60,642 nucleotides of DNA from Parasulfuritortus cantonensis (GTDB taxonomy: Bacteria > Pseudomonadota > Gammaproteobacteria > Burkholderiales > Thiobacillaceae): NCBI RefSeq assembly GCF_004337445.1, contig NZ_SJZB01000039.1, positions 1-60,642 of the forward strand. The letters run 5' to 3'. The notes under the pieces were generated by a model. The model was not told the DNA's origin, did not search any database, and saw nothing but the letters and a program-made list of their open reading frames with translations. Made by a program: the position numbers and the translations under genes. Shown in pieces: positions 35,270-46,925 of the stretch (position 1 is its first letter; every line of letters begins with the position of its first letter).

Positions 35270-36358
35270 TCAGCGGGCTTCGGTCTTGAAGGGCAGCGGC
35301 CGCACCGCCTGGCCGGCCACCAGCTTGTGGGCGCCGACCGCGACCACCGCCTCGCCGACCGCCACCCCGGCGGCGAGGACGACGCCGTCCTCGCGGTAGG
35401 CCGCCACCTTGACCGGCCGGCGCAGGGCCTTGCCCTGGGCGACGACCCAGACCTCCGGGCCCTGGCCGCGCTCGATCACCGCCGAGAGCGGCACCAGGAT
35501 GCCGGGCACCCCGGCGTCCTCGGCGAGGGCGACCTGGGCGGTCATGCCCAACTGCACGTCCGCGCCGGCGTCGGGCAGGCTCACGCGCGCCGCGTAGGTG
35601 CGGGTCGCCGGATCGGCGGCCGGGGCGAGTTCGCGCAGGCGTCCGCGCAGGCGCAGGTCGGGCCGCGCCCACAGGGTCACGGCCAGCGAGTTGGCCGCCT
35701 TGAACGCGGCCAGCTGGCCTTCCGGCACGTAGACCAGGACTTCCTTCTCGTCCGGACGGGCGACCCGCACCACCGCCTGGCCGGCCGCGACCACCTGGCC
35801 CGGTTCGGCCAGCACCGCAGTGACGACGCCGGCCCGGTCGCTGGCCAGGGTGCCGTAGGCGGCCTGGTTGCCGGACACCGCCAGCTGCGCCCTGGCCTGG
35901 TCCAGGCGCGCCGCGGCCGCCTGCCAGGCGGTGGTCTTGGCGTCGAGCATGGCCGGGCTGACGAACTTGTCGCGGGCCAGGGCCGTGTAGCGGTCGAGGT
36001 CGGCCTTGGCCAGGGCGAGGTCGCTCTCGGCGGCGCTCACCTGGGCACGCACGGCGGCGACGTTGAGTTGCAGGTCGGCCGGGTCCAGGCGGGCCAGCAC
36101 CGTGCCCGGGCGGACCTGGGCACCGACGTCGACCAGGCGCGCCACCAGCTTGCCGCCCACCCGGAAGGCCAGGTCCGCCTCATGGCGCGCGCGCACCTCG
36201 CCGGAATAGCTCGGCCCCTCGCTGCCGGCGGCGCCGGCGGCCGCCAGGACGAGGACCGAGGGCACCGGCGGCGCCGGCGGCTTGTCCTCCTTGCAGGCGG
36301 ACAGCAGGCTGGCGGACAGGGCCAGGGCGAGGACGACGGCGGTGCGGCGGGCGGTCAC
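35270..36358 (-). CDS. RND efflux periplasmic adaptor (membrane fusion protein)
   Basis: A 362-residue lipoprotein adaptor. A signal sequence with lipobox LLSAC anchors it; barrel-sandwich halves flank an alpha-hairpin (VRAQVSAAESDLALAKADLDR onward), followed by beta-barrel and membrane-proximal domains. The GTG start at 36358 has AAGGA six bases upstream and gives a proper signal peptide; longer in-frame starts do not. It is the first gene of the pump operon, divergent from cbbQ. Confidence 0.9.
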   Translation of the reverse strand: MTARRTAVVLALALSASLLSACKEDKPPAPPVPSVLVLAAAGAAGSEGPSYSGEVRARHEADLAFRVGGKLVARLVDVGAQVRPGTVLARLDPADLQLNVAAVRAQVSAAESDLALAKADLDRYTALARDKFVSPAMLDAKTTAWQAAAARLDQARAQLAVSGNQAAYGTLASDRAGVVTAVLAEPGQVVAAGQAVVRVARPDEKEVLVYVPEGQLAAFKAANSLAVTLWARPDLRLRGRLRELAPAADPATRTYAARVSLPDAGADVQLGMTAQVALAEDAGVPGILVPLSAVIERGQGPEVWVVAQGKALRRPVKVAAYREDGVVLAAGVAVGEAVVAVGAHKLVAGQAVRPLPFKTEAR

Positions 36359-36529
36359 GAAAGGGTCCTTCTCTGCGGGGCGACGACGGCCCGGCAATGA
36401 AGCCACGCCGGCGCCGTCCTGGCAAGGCCGTGAGCTGACAAAAGGCATGCGGACCCGACTGTCCGCTAGTCCGGAAGCGGGCGTTTTTTCGGGGATAATC
36501 GGGACACTGGAAACGAACCTCAGCGTGCC

Positions 36530-37342
36530 GTGGAAACCCATACCCTCAGCCAGGAAGAACATTACATCCGCCGCGAGCCCTACTACGAGGCGATCGGCGA
36601 CGAGATCGCCATCTTCGAAGCGGCCTACAGGAACAAGCTGCCGGTGCTGCTCAAGGGCCCGACCGGCTGCGGCAAGACCCGCTTCATGGAGTACATGGCC
36701 TGGCGCCTGAAGCGCCCCCTCATCACGGTCTCCTGCCACGACGACCTGACCGCCTCCGACCTGGTCGGCCGCTACCTGGTCAAGGGCGGCGAGACGGTCT
36801 GGGTGGACGGCCCGCTCACCCGCGCCGTGCGGGTCGGCGGCATCTGCTACCTGGACGAGATCGTCGAGGCGCGCAAGGACACCATGGTGGTCATCCACCC
36901 GCTCGCCGACGACCGCCGCGCCCTGCCCATGGAGAAACTCGGCCAGCTCATCGAGGCGGGCGACGAGTTCTGCCTGGCCATCTCCTACAACCCCGGCTAC
37001 CAGAGCGTGCTCAAGGACCTCAAGCAGTCGACCCGGCAACGTTTCGTGGCCATGGAGTTCGACTACCCGACCCCGGAACTGGAGCGCCGCATCGTCGCCA
37101 ACGAGGCCGGGGTCGACGCCGGCCTGGCCGAGAAGCTGGTGCGCTTCGCCCACATGACCCGCAACCTGAAGGGCAGCGGCCTCGACGAAGGCGCCTCGAC
37201 CCGCCTGCTGGTGCACGCCGGCAAGCTGATCGCCGGCGGCGTGGCGCCGGTGGTCGCCTGCCAGAGCGCCGTGGCCCAGGCGGTCACCGACGATCCCGAC
37301 ATGCTGGCGGCGATCCAGGAATTGTCGGCGTCGCTGTTCTAG
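36530..37342 (+). CDS. cbbQ: RuBisCO activase AAA+ subunit CbbQ
   Basis: A 270-residue MoxR-type AAA+ ATPase. Walker A is GPTGCGKT (43-50), Walker [14 protein letters not shown] near 104, followed by SYNPGYQS and [10 protein letters not shown], which match CbbQ closely and NorQ as next best. With CbbO it remodels inhibited RuBisCO. The GTG start at 36530 has no strong ribosome site. cbbO follows after 10 bp. No RuBisCO large or small subunit gene is within the window. Confidence 0.92.
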   Translation: METHTLSQEEHYIRREPYYEAIGDEIAIFEAAYRNKLPVLLKGPTGCGKTRFMEYMAWRLKRPLITVSCHDDLTASDLVGRYLVKGGETVWVDGPLTRAVRVGGICYLDEIVEARKDTMVVIHPLADDRRALPMEKLGQLIEAGDEFCLAISYNPGYQSVLKDLKQSTRQRFVAMEFDYPTPELERRIVANEAGVDAGLAEKLVRFAHMTRNLKGSGLDEGASTRLLVHAGKLIAGGVAPVVACQSAVAQAVTDDPDMLAAIQELSASLF

Positions 37343-37352
37343 GAGCCGGACG

Positions 37353-39461
37353 GTGGCGGAGCCGCTGACCCGGACCGAGATCGAGGCCAAGCTGGACGTC
37401 TGGCTGGAGACCGAGTTCACCTTCCACCAGGTCGGCCCGACCGCGCGCGCCCTGTGCCGGCTGGGCCGGACCGAGCAGGACTTCGTCCTCGACTGGATCA
37501 AGCGCATCGCCACCACCCACATCACCCTGGCGTTCGACTTCGCCAAGCGTGCCCCCGACCTGATCCGGCGCTTCGACCGGCGGGTCATCGAGGCCTGGGC
37601 GGTCCACCTGTGCGACACCTACGACCGCGCCGGCATGTACGCCGCCCTCGAGGTGGCCGGCCAGGTCGGCCAGTTCATGCGCCAGCGCGACAGCCAGGCG
37701 GCCGGCGCCCTGTTCGAGGACGTCGCCCCGGTGCTGGCCAACTTCGTGCACGGCCTGACCGGGCGCAAGCTCAAGCTGGAACAGGGCGAGGCGGTCTGGA
37801 GCGACGGCGAGAAGATCGTCCTGCCGGCCATCATCGCCGAACTGGAAGGCCGGGCCGACAACTTCAAGCTGGCCAAGGCCATGGTGGCCTTCCAATGGGC
37901 GCACACCCGCTATGGCACCCTGCGCGCCGACTGGCAGGCACTGACCGCCGGGCGCGCCGACCCGGCCCGCGCGCTGCGCCAGTTCCACGGCCTGGAGACC
38001 CTGCGCCTGGCGGCCTGCCTGGCGCGCGAGCTGCCCGGCCTGTATCGCGACATGAGCCACCTGTCCGCCCTCTTGGAGGCGCCCATCGACGCCGACTGGC
38101 AGGCCCTGGCGGCCCCCCTGGCCGAACCCGGCGCGACGCTCGCCGACAGCCTGGCCCGGCTCGACGCCGCCTGCGCCCTGGCCGATTTCCCGGCCCGCTG
38201 CTACCAGGGCGAGCTGCGCCCCGACGCGGTGGCGGCGGCGCGTGCCGCCCGCCTGGACAAGGAAAAGGCCCGCCTGCGCGTCAAGCTCGCCGACCTGGCG
38301 GAGGAGGCGCGCAAGCACAAGGCCGAGTCCGGCGCCGAGCCGGACAGCCGCTTCGAGGTCGCCACGGACGAGACCGACGGCCGCCTGGATTTCGAGATCA
38401 CCCTGGACGGTGCCCCGGTGGCGCCGCCCGACGACGTGAAGCAACTGCTCACTTCCGTACACCTCGACTTCGGCGCGATCCCGCCCGAGTACCTGGTGCC
38501 GGCCGGCGACGGCGAGTACGACGCGAGCCAGTACGAGGACCAGCCGGTCGACCCGGACGCGGTCTGGCAGGGCACCTACCACGAGGAGGGGGCGCTGTTC
38601 TATCCGGAGTGGGACCTCGGCCGCCAGCACTACCGCAAGAACTGGTGCGTGATGCGCGAGAAGGAGGTGAAGCCGGTGTACGACGACTTCCCCGTCCGCA
38701 CCCTCGCCAAGTACAGCGCCCTGGTCAAGCAGCTGCGCACCGGCTTCGAGGCCATGCGGGACGAGAACCGGCTCCTGAAACGGCAGACCCAGGGCGACGA
38801 GGTCGACCTCGACGCCCTGGTCGAGGCCCTGGCCGACGCCCACGACGGCCGCGAGATGAGCGACCGCCTGTTCATGCACATGCATCGCGCCGAGCGCAAC
38901 ATCGCGGTCGCCTTCATGGTCGACATGTCCGGCTCGACGCGCGGCTGGATCAACGAGGCCGAGCGCGAGGCCCTGATCCTGCTCTGCGAGGCGCTGGAAC
39001 GCCTGGGCGACCGCTACGCGATCTACGGCTTCTCCGGGATCACGCGCAAACGCTGCGAGCTGTTCCGGATCAAGACCTTCGACGAGCCCTACACGGACGA
39101 GGTCCGCGCCCGCATCGCCGGCATCGCGGCGCAGGAATACACCCGCATGGGCTTCGCCATCCGCCACCTGAGCAAGCTGCTCGGCGAGGTCGAGGCGCGC
39201 ACCCGGGTCCTGGTCACCCTCTCGGACGGCCGCCCGGACGACTACTTCGACCCCTATCGCGGGCCCTACGGCATCGAGGACACCCGCATGGCCCTGCTCG
39301 AGGCGCGCCGGGCCGGCATCCACCCGTTCTGCATCACCATCGACAAGGACGCGCGCGACTACCTGCCGCACATGTACGGCCCGGCCCGCTACGTCATCCT
39401 GGACGACGTCGGCGAACTGCCCGGCAAGGTGGCCGACATCTACCGGAGGCTGACCCACTGA
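37353..39461 (+). CDS. cbbO: RuBisCO activase VWA adaptor CbbO
   Basis: A 702-residue cytoplasmic protein. An alpha-helical N-terminal part is followed by a charged linker and a C-terminal von Willebrand A domain with a complete MIDAS start DMSGST near 524-529 and TLSDGRPDD further on. In the CbbQO activase this domain binds RuBisCO while the CbbQ hexamer drives remodelling. The GTG start has GGAG eight bases upstream. NorD is a relative, but the CbbQ partner and length favour CbbO. Confidence 0.9.
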   Translation: MAEPLTRTEIEAKLDVWLETEFTFHQVGPTARALCRLGRTEQDFVLDWIKRIATTHITLAFDFAKRAPDLIRRFDRRVIEAWAVHLCDTYDRAGMYAALEVAGQVGQFMRQRDSQAAGALFEDVAPVLANFVHGLTGRKLKLEQGEAVWSDGEKIVLPAIIAELEGRADNFKLAKAMVAFQWAHTRYGTLRADWQALTAGRADPARALRQFHGLETLRLAACLARELPGLYRDMSHLSALLEAPIDADWQALAAPLAEPGATLADSLARLDAACALADFPARCYQGELRPDAVAAARAARLDKEKARLRVKLADLAEEARKHKAESGAEPDSRFEVATDETDGRLDFEITLDGAPVAPPDDVKQLLTSVHLDFGAIPPEYLVPAGDGEYDASQYEDQPVDPDAVWQGTYHEEGALFYPEWDLGRQHYRKNWCVMREKEVKPVYDDFPVRTLAKYSALVKQLRTGFEAMRDENRLLKRQTQGDEVDLDALVEALADAHDGREMSDRLFMHMHRAERNIAVAFMVDMSGSTRGWINEAEREALILLCEALERLGDRYAIYGFSGITRKRCELFRIKTFDEPYTDEVRARIAGIAAQEYTRMGFAIRHLSKLLGEVEARTRVLVTLSDGRPDDYFDPYRGPYGIEDTRMALLEARRAGIHPFCITIDKDARDYLPHMYGPARYVILDDVGELPGKVADIYRRLTH

Positions 39462-39715
39462 TGCAGCGCCCCGACATCCACCTCCACCGCTACTACAGCA
39501 ACGGCGCCTACGGGCGCTCCTGGGGGGTGCGCATGATCACCGGCATCGCGACCGACCCGGAGACCGGCCTGGAGACGGTCAGCTTCAAGGGCGTCGCCGG
39601 CCGCTGCCGGCGCCAGGCCGGCACCTGCACGAGCAAGGAGTTCGTTCTCTGGGCCAAGTACGAGGTGGCCCTGAACGAGAACTCCTGGCTGCGGGTCGGC
39701 AACGACGAGGCCTGA
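39461..39715 (+). CDS. small protein coupled to cbbO
   Basis: An 84-residue hypothetical protein starting MQRPDIHLHRYYSNGAYG. Its ATG shares one base with the cbbO stop (TGATG), so its translation should depend on cbbO. The sequence is polar and probably beta-rich, with two cysteines in the middle (GRCRRQAGTC) and no membrane segment. No known domain. By position it may be an accessory or RuBisCO-facing factor of the activase (inference only). Confidence 0.75.
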   Translation: MQRPDIHLHRYYSNGAYGRSWGVRMITGIATDPETGLETVSFKGVAGRCRRQAGTCTSKEFVLWAKYEVALNENSWLRVGNDEA

Positions 39716-39724
39716 AGCGGGGCG

Positions 39725-39750
39725 AAAAAAAGGCCGCCCGCAGGCGGCCT
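39725..39750 (-). terminator. intrinsic terminator of the OmpA-family gene
   Basis: AGGCCGCC/GGCGGCCT stem (39731-39738 with 39743-39750). On the minus strand it is followed by a T-run of seven (A-run 39725-39731 on the plus strand). It could also slow transcription from the cbb side. Confidence 0.9.
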
Positions 39751-39770
39751 CCCGAGACGCGGCGGGGCGC

Positions 39771-41021
39771 TTACTTGGCCTTGCCGACGATCTCGATCTC
39801 GACCCGGCGGTTGGGTTCCAGGCAGGCGACCAGTTCCTTCTTGGCCAGCTTGGGATCGCACTGGACGACCGGCTGGGTATCGCCGACGCCGCTGGTGATG
39901 ATGACGTTCGGCTTGACCCCCTTGGCGACCAAGTAGGACTTCACGGCCTTGGCGCGGCGCTCGGACAGCTTCTGGTTGGCGGCCGGCTTGCCGGTGATGT
40001 CGGCGTGGCCGACGATGCGGATCTGCTCGATCACACCCAGGCTCTTCAGCTTCGCGGCGACCTCGTCGAGGCGCTTCTTGCCTTCCTTGGACAGGTCCTT
40101 GATGCCGGACTTGCCGCTCCGGAACAGGGTGTCGCCGGACAGGACGATCTTGGTCTCCGGGGCGGCCGGCTTGACCACCACGGGGGCGGCCGGAGCGGCC
40201 TGGGCGACGACCGGGGCCGGGCTGCCGACCTTGGGCAGGAAGCCGGTCAGGTTGCTGAACAGTTCGGGGCTGAACATGTTGAAGCTGGCCACCGGATCGG
40301 CGCCCCAGGGGCTGGAGGCGCCGGCGACGGTGGCGGGACGCCAGCCGAACCAGGAGTTCGGGGTGGCGCCGGTGCCGGCCGGGTTCATCATGGCGCCGGC
40401 CATGCCGGTGTAGAGGGCCGGATTCATGACCGTACCCATGAAGTTCCAGGTACGCGGGTCCATGGCGGCCATGCCCCAGCGCATGTAGGTGTTGGGGTTC
40501 ATGGTGGAGAACATCATGTCCCAGACGCGCGGGTCCATCGGCATCATCGCCCAGCGCATCATTTTGCCCGGGTCGGAGAACTGGGTCAGCATGGCCGTGT
40601 AGAAGGCCGGATCCATGCCGGCCTGCATCCAGCGCATGTACATGTTGGGATCGGCGAAGGCCATGTAGTTCTGCACCGCGGCCGGGGTGGCCATGGAGTT
40701 CATCATGTTGAGCCAGCCGCCGGGTTCCATGGCGCCCTTGGCGCCGGCGATGTAGAAGCCGGGCTCGGTCACGGCCTGGCTCCAGGGCACGAAGACGCGC
40801 GGATCCTTGAAGGCGCTGCCGTTCTGGGTGAAATCGGTCATCCGGGTCAGCCATTCCTCGGGGGTCCTGGGCGCAACCGGGGTGGTTTGCGAGACCGGGG
40901 CCACCGGCCAGGGCCAGAACACGGCCGGCGCGACGGGCGCGGGGGCGACGGGGACGGGTTGGGCAGCCTGGACGGCCGCCGCGGCGAATGCCAGAGCGAA
41001 CAGGGGGACACGAAGATTCAT
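39771..41021 (-). CDS. OmpA-family protein with Met-rich repeats
   Basis: A 416-residue exported protein. Signal peptide about 1-19; a Pro/Ala/Val-rich stretch; then, from about 73 to 214, roughly six repeats of about 25 residues rich in Met, Trp and Tyr, with cores such as DPNMYMRWMQAGMDP and NPNTYMRWGMAAMDP; then a linker and a C-terminal OmpA peptidoglycan-binding domain (about 290-415, with SERRAKAVKSYLV and ECLEPNRRVEIEI-like ending). AAGGA precedes the ATG. The repeats are unlike a porin barrel; their role is unknown. Confidence 0.85.
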   Translation of the reverse strand: MNLRVPLFALAFAAAAVQAAQPVPVAPAPVAPAVFWPWPVAPVSQTTPVAPRTPEEWLTRMTDFTQNGSAFKDPRVFVPWSQAVTEPGFYIAGAKGAMEPGGWLNMMNSMATPAAVQNYMAFADPNMYMRWMQAGMDPAFYTAMLTQFSDPGKMMRWAMMPMDPRVWDMMFSTMNPNTYMRWGMAAMDPRTWNFMGTVMNPALYTGMAGAMMNPAGTGATPNSWFGWRPATVAGASSPWGADPVASFNMFSPELFSNLTGFLPKVGSPAPVVAQAAPAAPVVVKPAAPETKIVLSGDTLFRSGKSGIKDLSKEGKKRLDEVAAKLKSLGVIEQIRIVGHADITGKPAANQKLSERRAKAVKSYLVAKGVKPNVIITSGVGDTQPVVQCDPKLAKKELVACLEPNRRVEIEIVGKAK

Positions 41022-41155
41022 GGGATTCCTTTCAGATTATCCGGGACCGCTAACGAAAATTAGATTTCTTATATATTCTAAACAAACCAAGTTGGTGTTG
41101 GCATGACAGCCGGCCTCCCGCGCGCCAACCAATCCGGTCTATGTTGCAGCCAAGC

Positions 41156-41181
41156 AAACGGGCCGGCAAGCCGGCCCGTTT
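41156..41181 (-). terminator. intrinsic terminator of hppA
   Basis: AAACGGGCCGGC-AA-GCCGGCCCGTTT, a near-perfect 12-bp stem, 20 bp past the hppA stop on the minus strand. It is symmetric enough to work in both directions. Confidence 0.85.
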
Positions 41182-41201
41182 ACGTCAGTGTCCGCTCACT
41201 A

Positions 41202-43244
<2,043 letters not shown>

Positions 43245-43283
43245 CACGCATCTCCTAAAGAATTGGTAAAAACGTATCTTGAC

Positions 43284-43304
43284 CCGGCGTCATTCTGACG
43301 CCGG
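43284..43304 (-). terminator. hairpin between the 73-residue gene and hppA
   Basis: CCGGCGTCA-TTC-TGACGCCGG, a perfect 9-bp stem. On the minus strand it lies 50 bp after the 73-residue gene; a T-run follows 11 bases later. It could be a terminator or part of the hppA leader; TAATAT at 43314-43319 (minus strand) is a possible hppA -10. Confidence 0.5.
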
Positions 43305-43354
43305 ACCGGCGGTATATTAGGACTCCGCAATCCTGATTAACAACAAAAAAAAGT

Positions 43355-43576
43355 TCACGGATAGGGTTTTCCGATGGCGAGCCCGCCCTCGAACCGGGTG
43401 CCCGGCTCGAAACCGAAAATCTCGTCCAGGGCGAATTCCCGGATCAGCCCGTCGACGGCCGCCTGGCCGTGTTCCTTCATCACCTCGGACAGGATCAGCT
43501 TGGCCGAATTGGCGTTGTAGAAGCCGCCGAAGTCGGCCTGGACTTTGATCAGCTGGCGGGCGCGGTCGAGGGTCAT
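43355..43576 (-). CDS. small hypothetical protein between pfp and hppA
   Basis: A 73-residue soluble protein starting MTLDRARQLIKVQADFGGFYNANSA-like and ending in GKPYP; two helices with a Gly/Tyr turn, then an acidic LDEIFGFEPG segment. AAGGA lies five bases before the ATG. No known domain. Its position between two pyrophosphate enzymes suggests a shared transcript, but a role is not deducible. Confidence 0.75.
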   Translation of the reverse strand: MTLDRARQLIKVQADFGGFYNANSAKLILSEVMKEHGQAAVDGLIREFALDEIFGFEPGTRFEGGLAIGKPYP

Positions 43577-43597
43577 GGATTCCTTGTCCGAAAATGA

Positions 43598-43621
43598 GGG
43601 AGGGCGCCGAAGCGCCCTCCC
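43598..43621 (-). terminator. hairpin after pfp
   Basis: GGGAGGGCGC-CGAA-GCGCCCTCCC, a perfect 10-bp stem seven bases past the pfp stop. On the minus strand it is followed by TCATTTTC, a weak T-run, so it probably attenuates rather than fully stops transcription. Confidence 0.6.
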
Positions 43622-43627
43622 GACCGG

Positions 43628-44887
43628 TCAGAGCTTGAATTCGGGCAGCTTCTTGGCCACCGTGACGTTCTTCATGGTCACGTACACCGGCAGGCCGTCG
43701 GCGCCGTACTTCGGATAGTCCTCACCTTCGACCAGGCCGGTCAGATAGTTGATGCACTTCTTGGTGACGCCGTAGCCGTCCTTGCTGATGAAGTCGCGCG
43801 GCATGAACTTCTCGACGTTGGCGACATCCTTCAGCTCGGCGTAGCCCAGCTTGTACTTGTAGGGGATGTCGGACACGCGGTCGATGGTCGGCATGACCGA
43901 GTTGTGGCCCTTGACCGCCAGCTCGACGGCCTTCTTGCCCAGCGCGTAGGCCTGCTTGACGTCGGTCTTGGAGGCGATGTGGCGGGCGGCACGCTGCAGG
44001 TAGTCGGCCACGGCCCAGTGGAACTTGTGGCCCAGCGCGTCCTTGATCATGTTGGCGACCACCGGGGCGGCGCCGCCCAGCTGGGCATGGCCGAAGGCGT
44101 CGCGGGTGCCCTGCTCGGCCAGGAACTTGCCGTCCGGGTAGTGGCAGCCTTCGGAAACGACGATGGTGCAGTAGCCGTATTCCTTGACCTTGGCATCGAC
44201 CGCGGCGATGAACTTGGCCTGGTCGAACTCGATCTCGGGGAACAGGATCACGACCGGGATGCCTTGCTCGGCGACCAGGCCGCCGGCGGCGGCGATCCAG
44301 CCGGCGTGCCGGCCCATCACCTCGACCACGAAGATCTTGGTCGAGGTCTTGGCCATGGAGCGCACGTCGTAGGAGGCTTCCAGGGTGGACACGGCGATGT
44401 ACTTGGCGACGGAGCCGAAGCCCGGGCAGCAGTCGGTGATGGGCAGGTCGTTGTCCACGGTCTTGGGCACGTGGATGGCCTGGATGGGATAGCCCATGGC
44501 CTCGGACAGCTGGGACACCTTGTAGCAGGTGTCGGCCGAGTCGCCGCCGCCGTTGTAGAAGAAGTAGCCGATGTTGTGGGCCTTGAAGACCTCGATCAGG
44601 CGCTCGTATTCGCGCTTGTTGGCGTCCAGGGACTTGAGCTTGAAGCGGCAGGAACCGAAGGCGCCCGACGGGGTGGAACGCAGGGCGGCGATGGCGGCAT
44701 CCGACTCCTTGCTGGTGTCGATCAGTTCCTCGGTCAGGGCGCCGATGATGCCGTTCTTGCCGGCATACACCTTGCCGATGACGTCGGAGTGCTTGCGGCA
44801 GGTCTCGATGACACCGCAGGCGGACGCGTTGATGACGGCCGTGACGCCGCCGGACTGGGCATAGAAGGCGTTCTTTTTCTTCGCCAT
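43628..44887 (-). CDS. pfp: pyrophosphate-dependent 6-phosphofructokinase
   Basis: A 419-residue glycolytic/gluconeogenic enzyme that reversibly phosphorylates fructose-6-phosphate with pyrophosphate. The phosphoryl-donor motif is NGGGDSADT and the catalytic motif PKTVDNDL; the lysine after proline (rather than glycine) marks the pyrophosphate-dependent type. VMGRHAGWIA binds substrate. The start ATG has AAGGGA upstream. Being reversible, it suits an autotroph that needs flux in both directions and may also act on sedoheptulose phosphates. Confidence 0.93.
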   Translation of the reverse strand: MAKKKNAFYAQSGGVTAVINASACGVIETCRKHSDVIGKVYAGKNGIIGALTEELIDTSKESDAAIAALRSTPSGAFGSCRFKLKSLDANKREYERLIEVFKAHNIGYFFYNGGGDSADTCYKVSQLSEAMGYPIQAIHVPKTVDNDLPITDCCPGFGSVAKYIAVSTLEASYDVRSMAKTSTKIFVVEVMGRHAGWIAAAGGLVAEQGIPVVILFPEIEFDQAKFIAAVDAKVKEYGYCTIVVSEGCHYPDGKFLAEQGTRDAFGHAQLGGAAPVVANMIKDALGHKFHWAVADYLQRAARHIASKTDVKQAYALGKKAVELAVKGHNSVMPTIDRVSDIPYKYKLGYAELKDVANVEKFMPRDFISKDGYGVTKKCINYLTGLVEGEDYPKYGADGLPVYVTMKNVTVAKKLPEFKL

Positions 44888-44916
44888 GTTTCGATTCCCT
44901 TAACGTGTTTACAAAC

Positions 44917-44942
44917 AAAAACGGGAGCCCGCTGGCTCCCGT
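44917..44942 (-). terminator. intrinsic terminator between the 120-residue gene and pfp
   Basis: ACGGGAGCC-CGCT-GGCTCCCGT (44921-44942); on the minus strand the T-run 44917-44921 follows directly. It ends the adk transcript before pfp, so pfp should have its own promoter. Confidence 0.9.
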
Positions 44943-44948
44943 ATCAAC

Positions 44949-46051
<1,103 letters not shown>

Positions 46052-46126
46052 TCAACCACCCCCTCCTTTGACAGTCAATTTTTTGTATCAAGTTATAAGC
46101 CGAGGTTATTACAACCTTTGACGTCT

Positions 46127-46894
46127 TCAATACTCGGCGAACAAGCGGCGCACCATCTCGAGGTCGGCGGGAGTGTCGACGCCGGGTGGCATCGGCCGGT
46201 CGATGGTCAGCACGGCGATGCGGTAGCCGTGGTAGAGGGCGCGCAGCTGCTCCAGGGATTCGAAGGCCTCGATGGCCGGCCTGGGCAGGCCCAGGTAGGC
46301 CTTGAGGAAGCCGACCCGGTAGGCGTAGAGGCCGACGTGGCGGTAGACCGGCAGCTCCGCCGGCAGGCTGCGCTCCTTGCCGTCCCAGGCGTCGCGCGCC
46401 CAGGGAATGGGCGCGCGCGAGAAGTACAGGGCGTGGCCGTCGCGGTCCAGGACCACCTTGACCAGGTTCGGGTTCATCACCTCGTCGAGGTCGAGCAGGG
46501 GGTGGCAGACCGTGGCCATGGCGGCACCGGTGCGTTCGTGCAGCAGGGTGGCGGTGGCCCGGATCAGCTCCGGGTCGATGAGCGGCTCGTCGCCCTGGAC
46601 GTTGACCACCACGGTGTCGTCCGGCCAGCCCATGCGGGTGGCCACCTCGGCCAGGCGGTCGGTACCGGATGGGCAATCGGGCGAGGTCAGGCAGACCTCG
46701 ACGCCGTGCCGGCGCGCCGCCTGCGCCACCTCGCCGTGGTCGGTCGCGACCAGGACGTGGCTCGCCCCGCTCGCCGCGGCGCGTTCCGCCACGCGTACCA
46801 CCATGGGCTTGCCGGCGATGTCGGCGAGCGGCTTGCCGGGCAGACGGGTCGAGGCATGACGGGCGGGAACCACGGCAACGAATGGATAGGTCAT
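46127..46894 (-). CDS. kdsB: 3-deoxy-manno-octulosonate cytidylyltransferase
   Basis: A 255-residue cytoplasmic enzyme that makes CMP-KDO for lipopolysaccharide. The nucleotide motif is [14 protein letters not shown], with NVQGDEPLI and [10 protein letters not shown] further on, typical of KdsB. The ATG at 46894 gives the standard N-terminus. A GGDEF gene begins 31 bp away in the opposite direction. Promoters for both must be packed in that short gap or overlap coding sequence. Confidence 0.95.
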   Translation of the reverse strand: MTYPFVAVVPARHASTRLPGKPLADIAGKPMVVRVAERAAASGASHVLVATDHGEVAQAARRHGVEVCLTSPDCPSGTDRLAEVATRMGWPDDTVVVNVQGDEPLIDPELIRATATLLHERTGAAMATVCHPLLDLDEVMNPNLVKVVLDRDGHALYFSRAPIPWARDAWDGKERSLPAELPVYRHVGLYAYRVGFLKAYLGLPRPAIEAFESLEQLRALYHGYRIAVLTIDRPMPPGVDTPADLEMVRRLFAEY

Positions 46895-46925
46895 ATGCTT
46901 CTGTCTAAGTGCGGACGATTTGTTT

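Noticed and set aside
36530..39461. Reading the AAA+/VWA pair as norQ-norD
   Set aside because: CbbQ-specific segments such as SYNPGYQS and [10 protein letters not shown], the CbbO length and the autotrophic context fit cbbQO better; no norCB genes are present.
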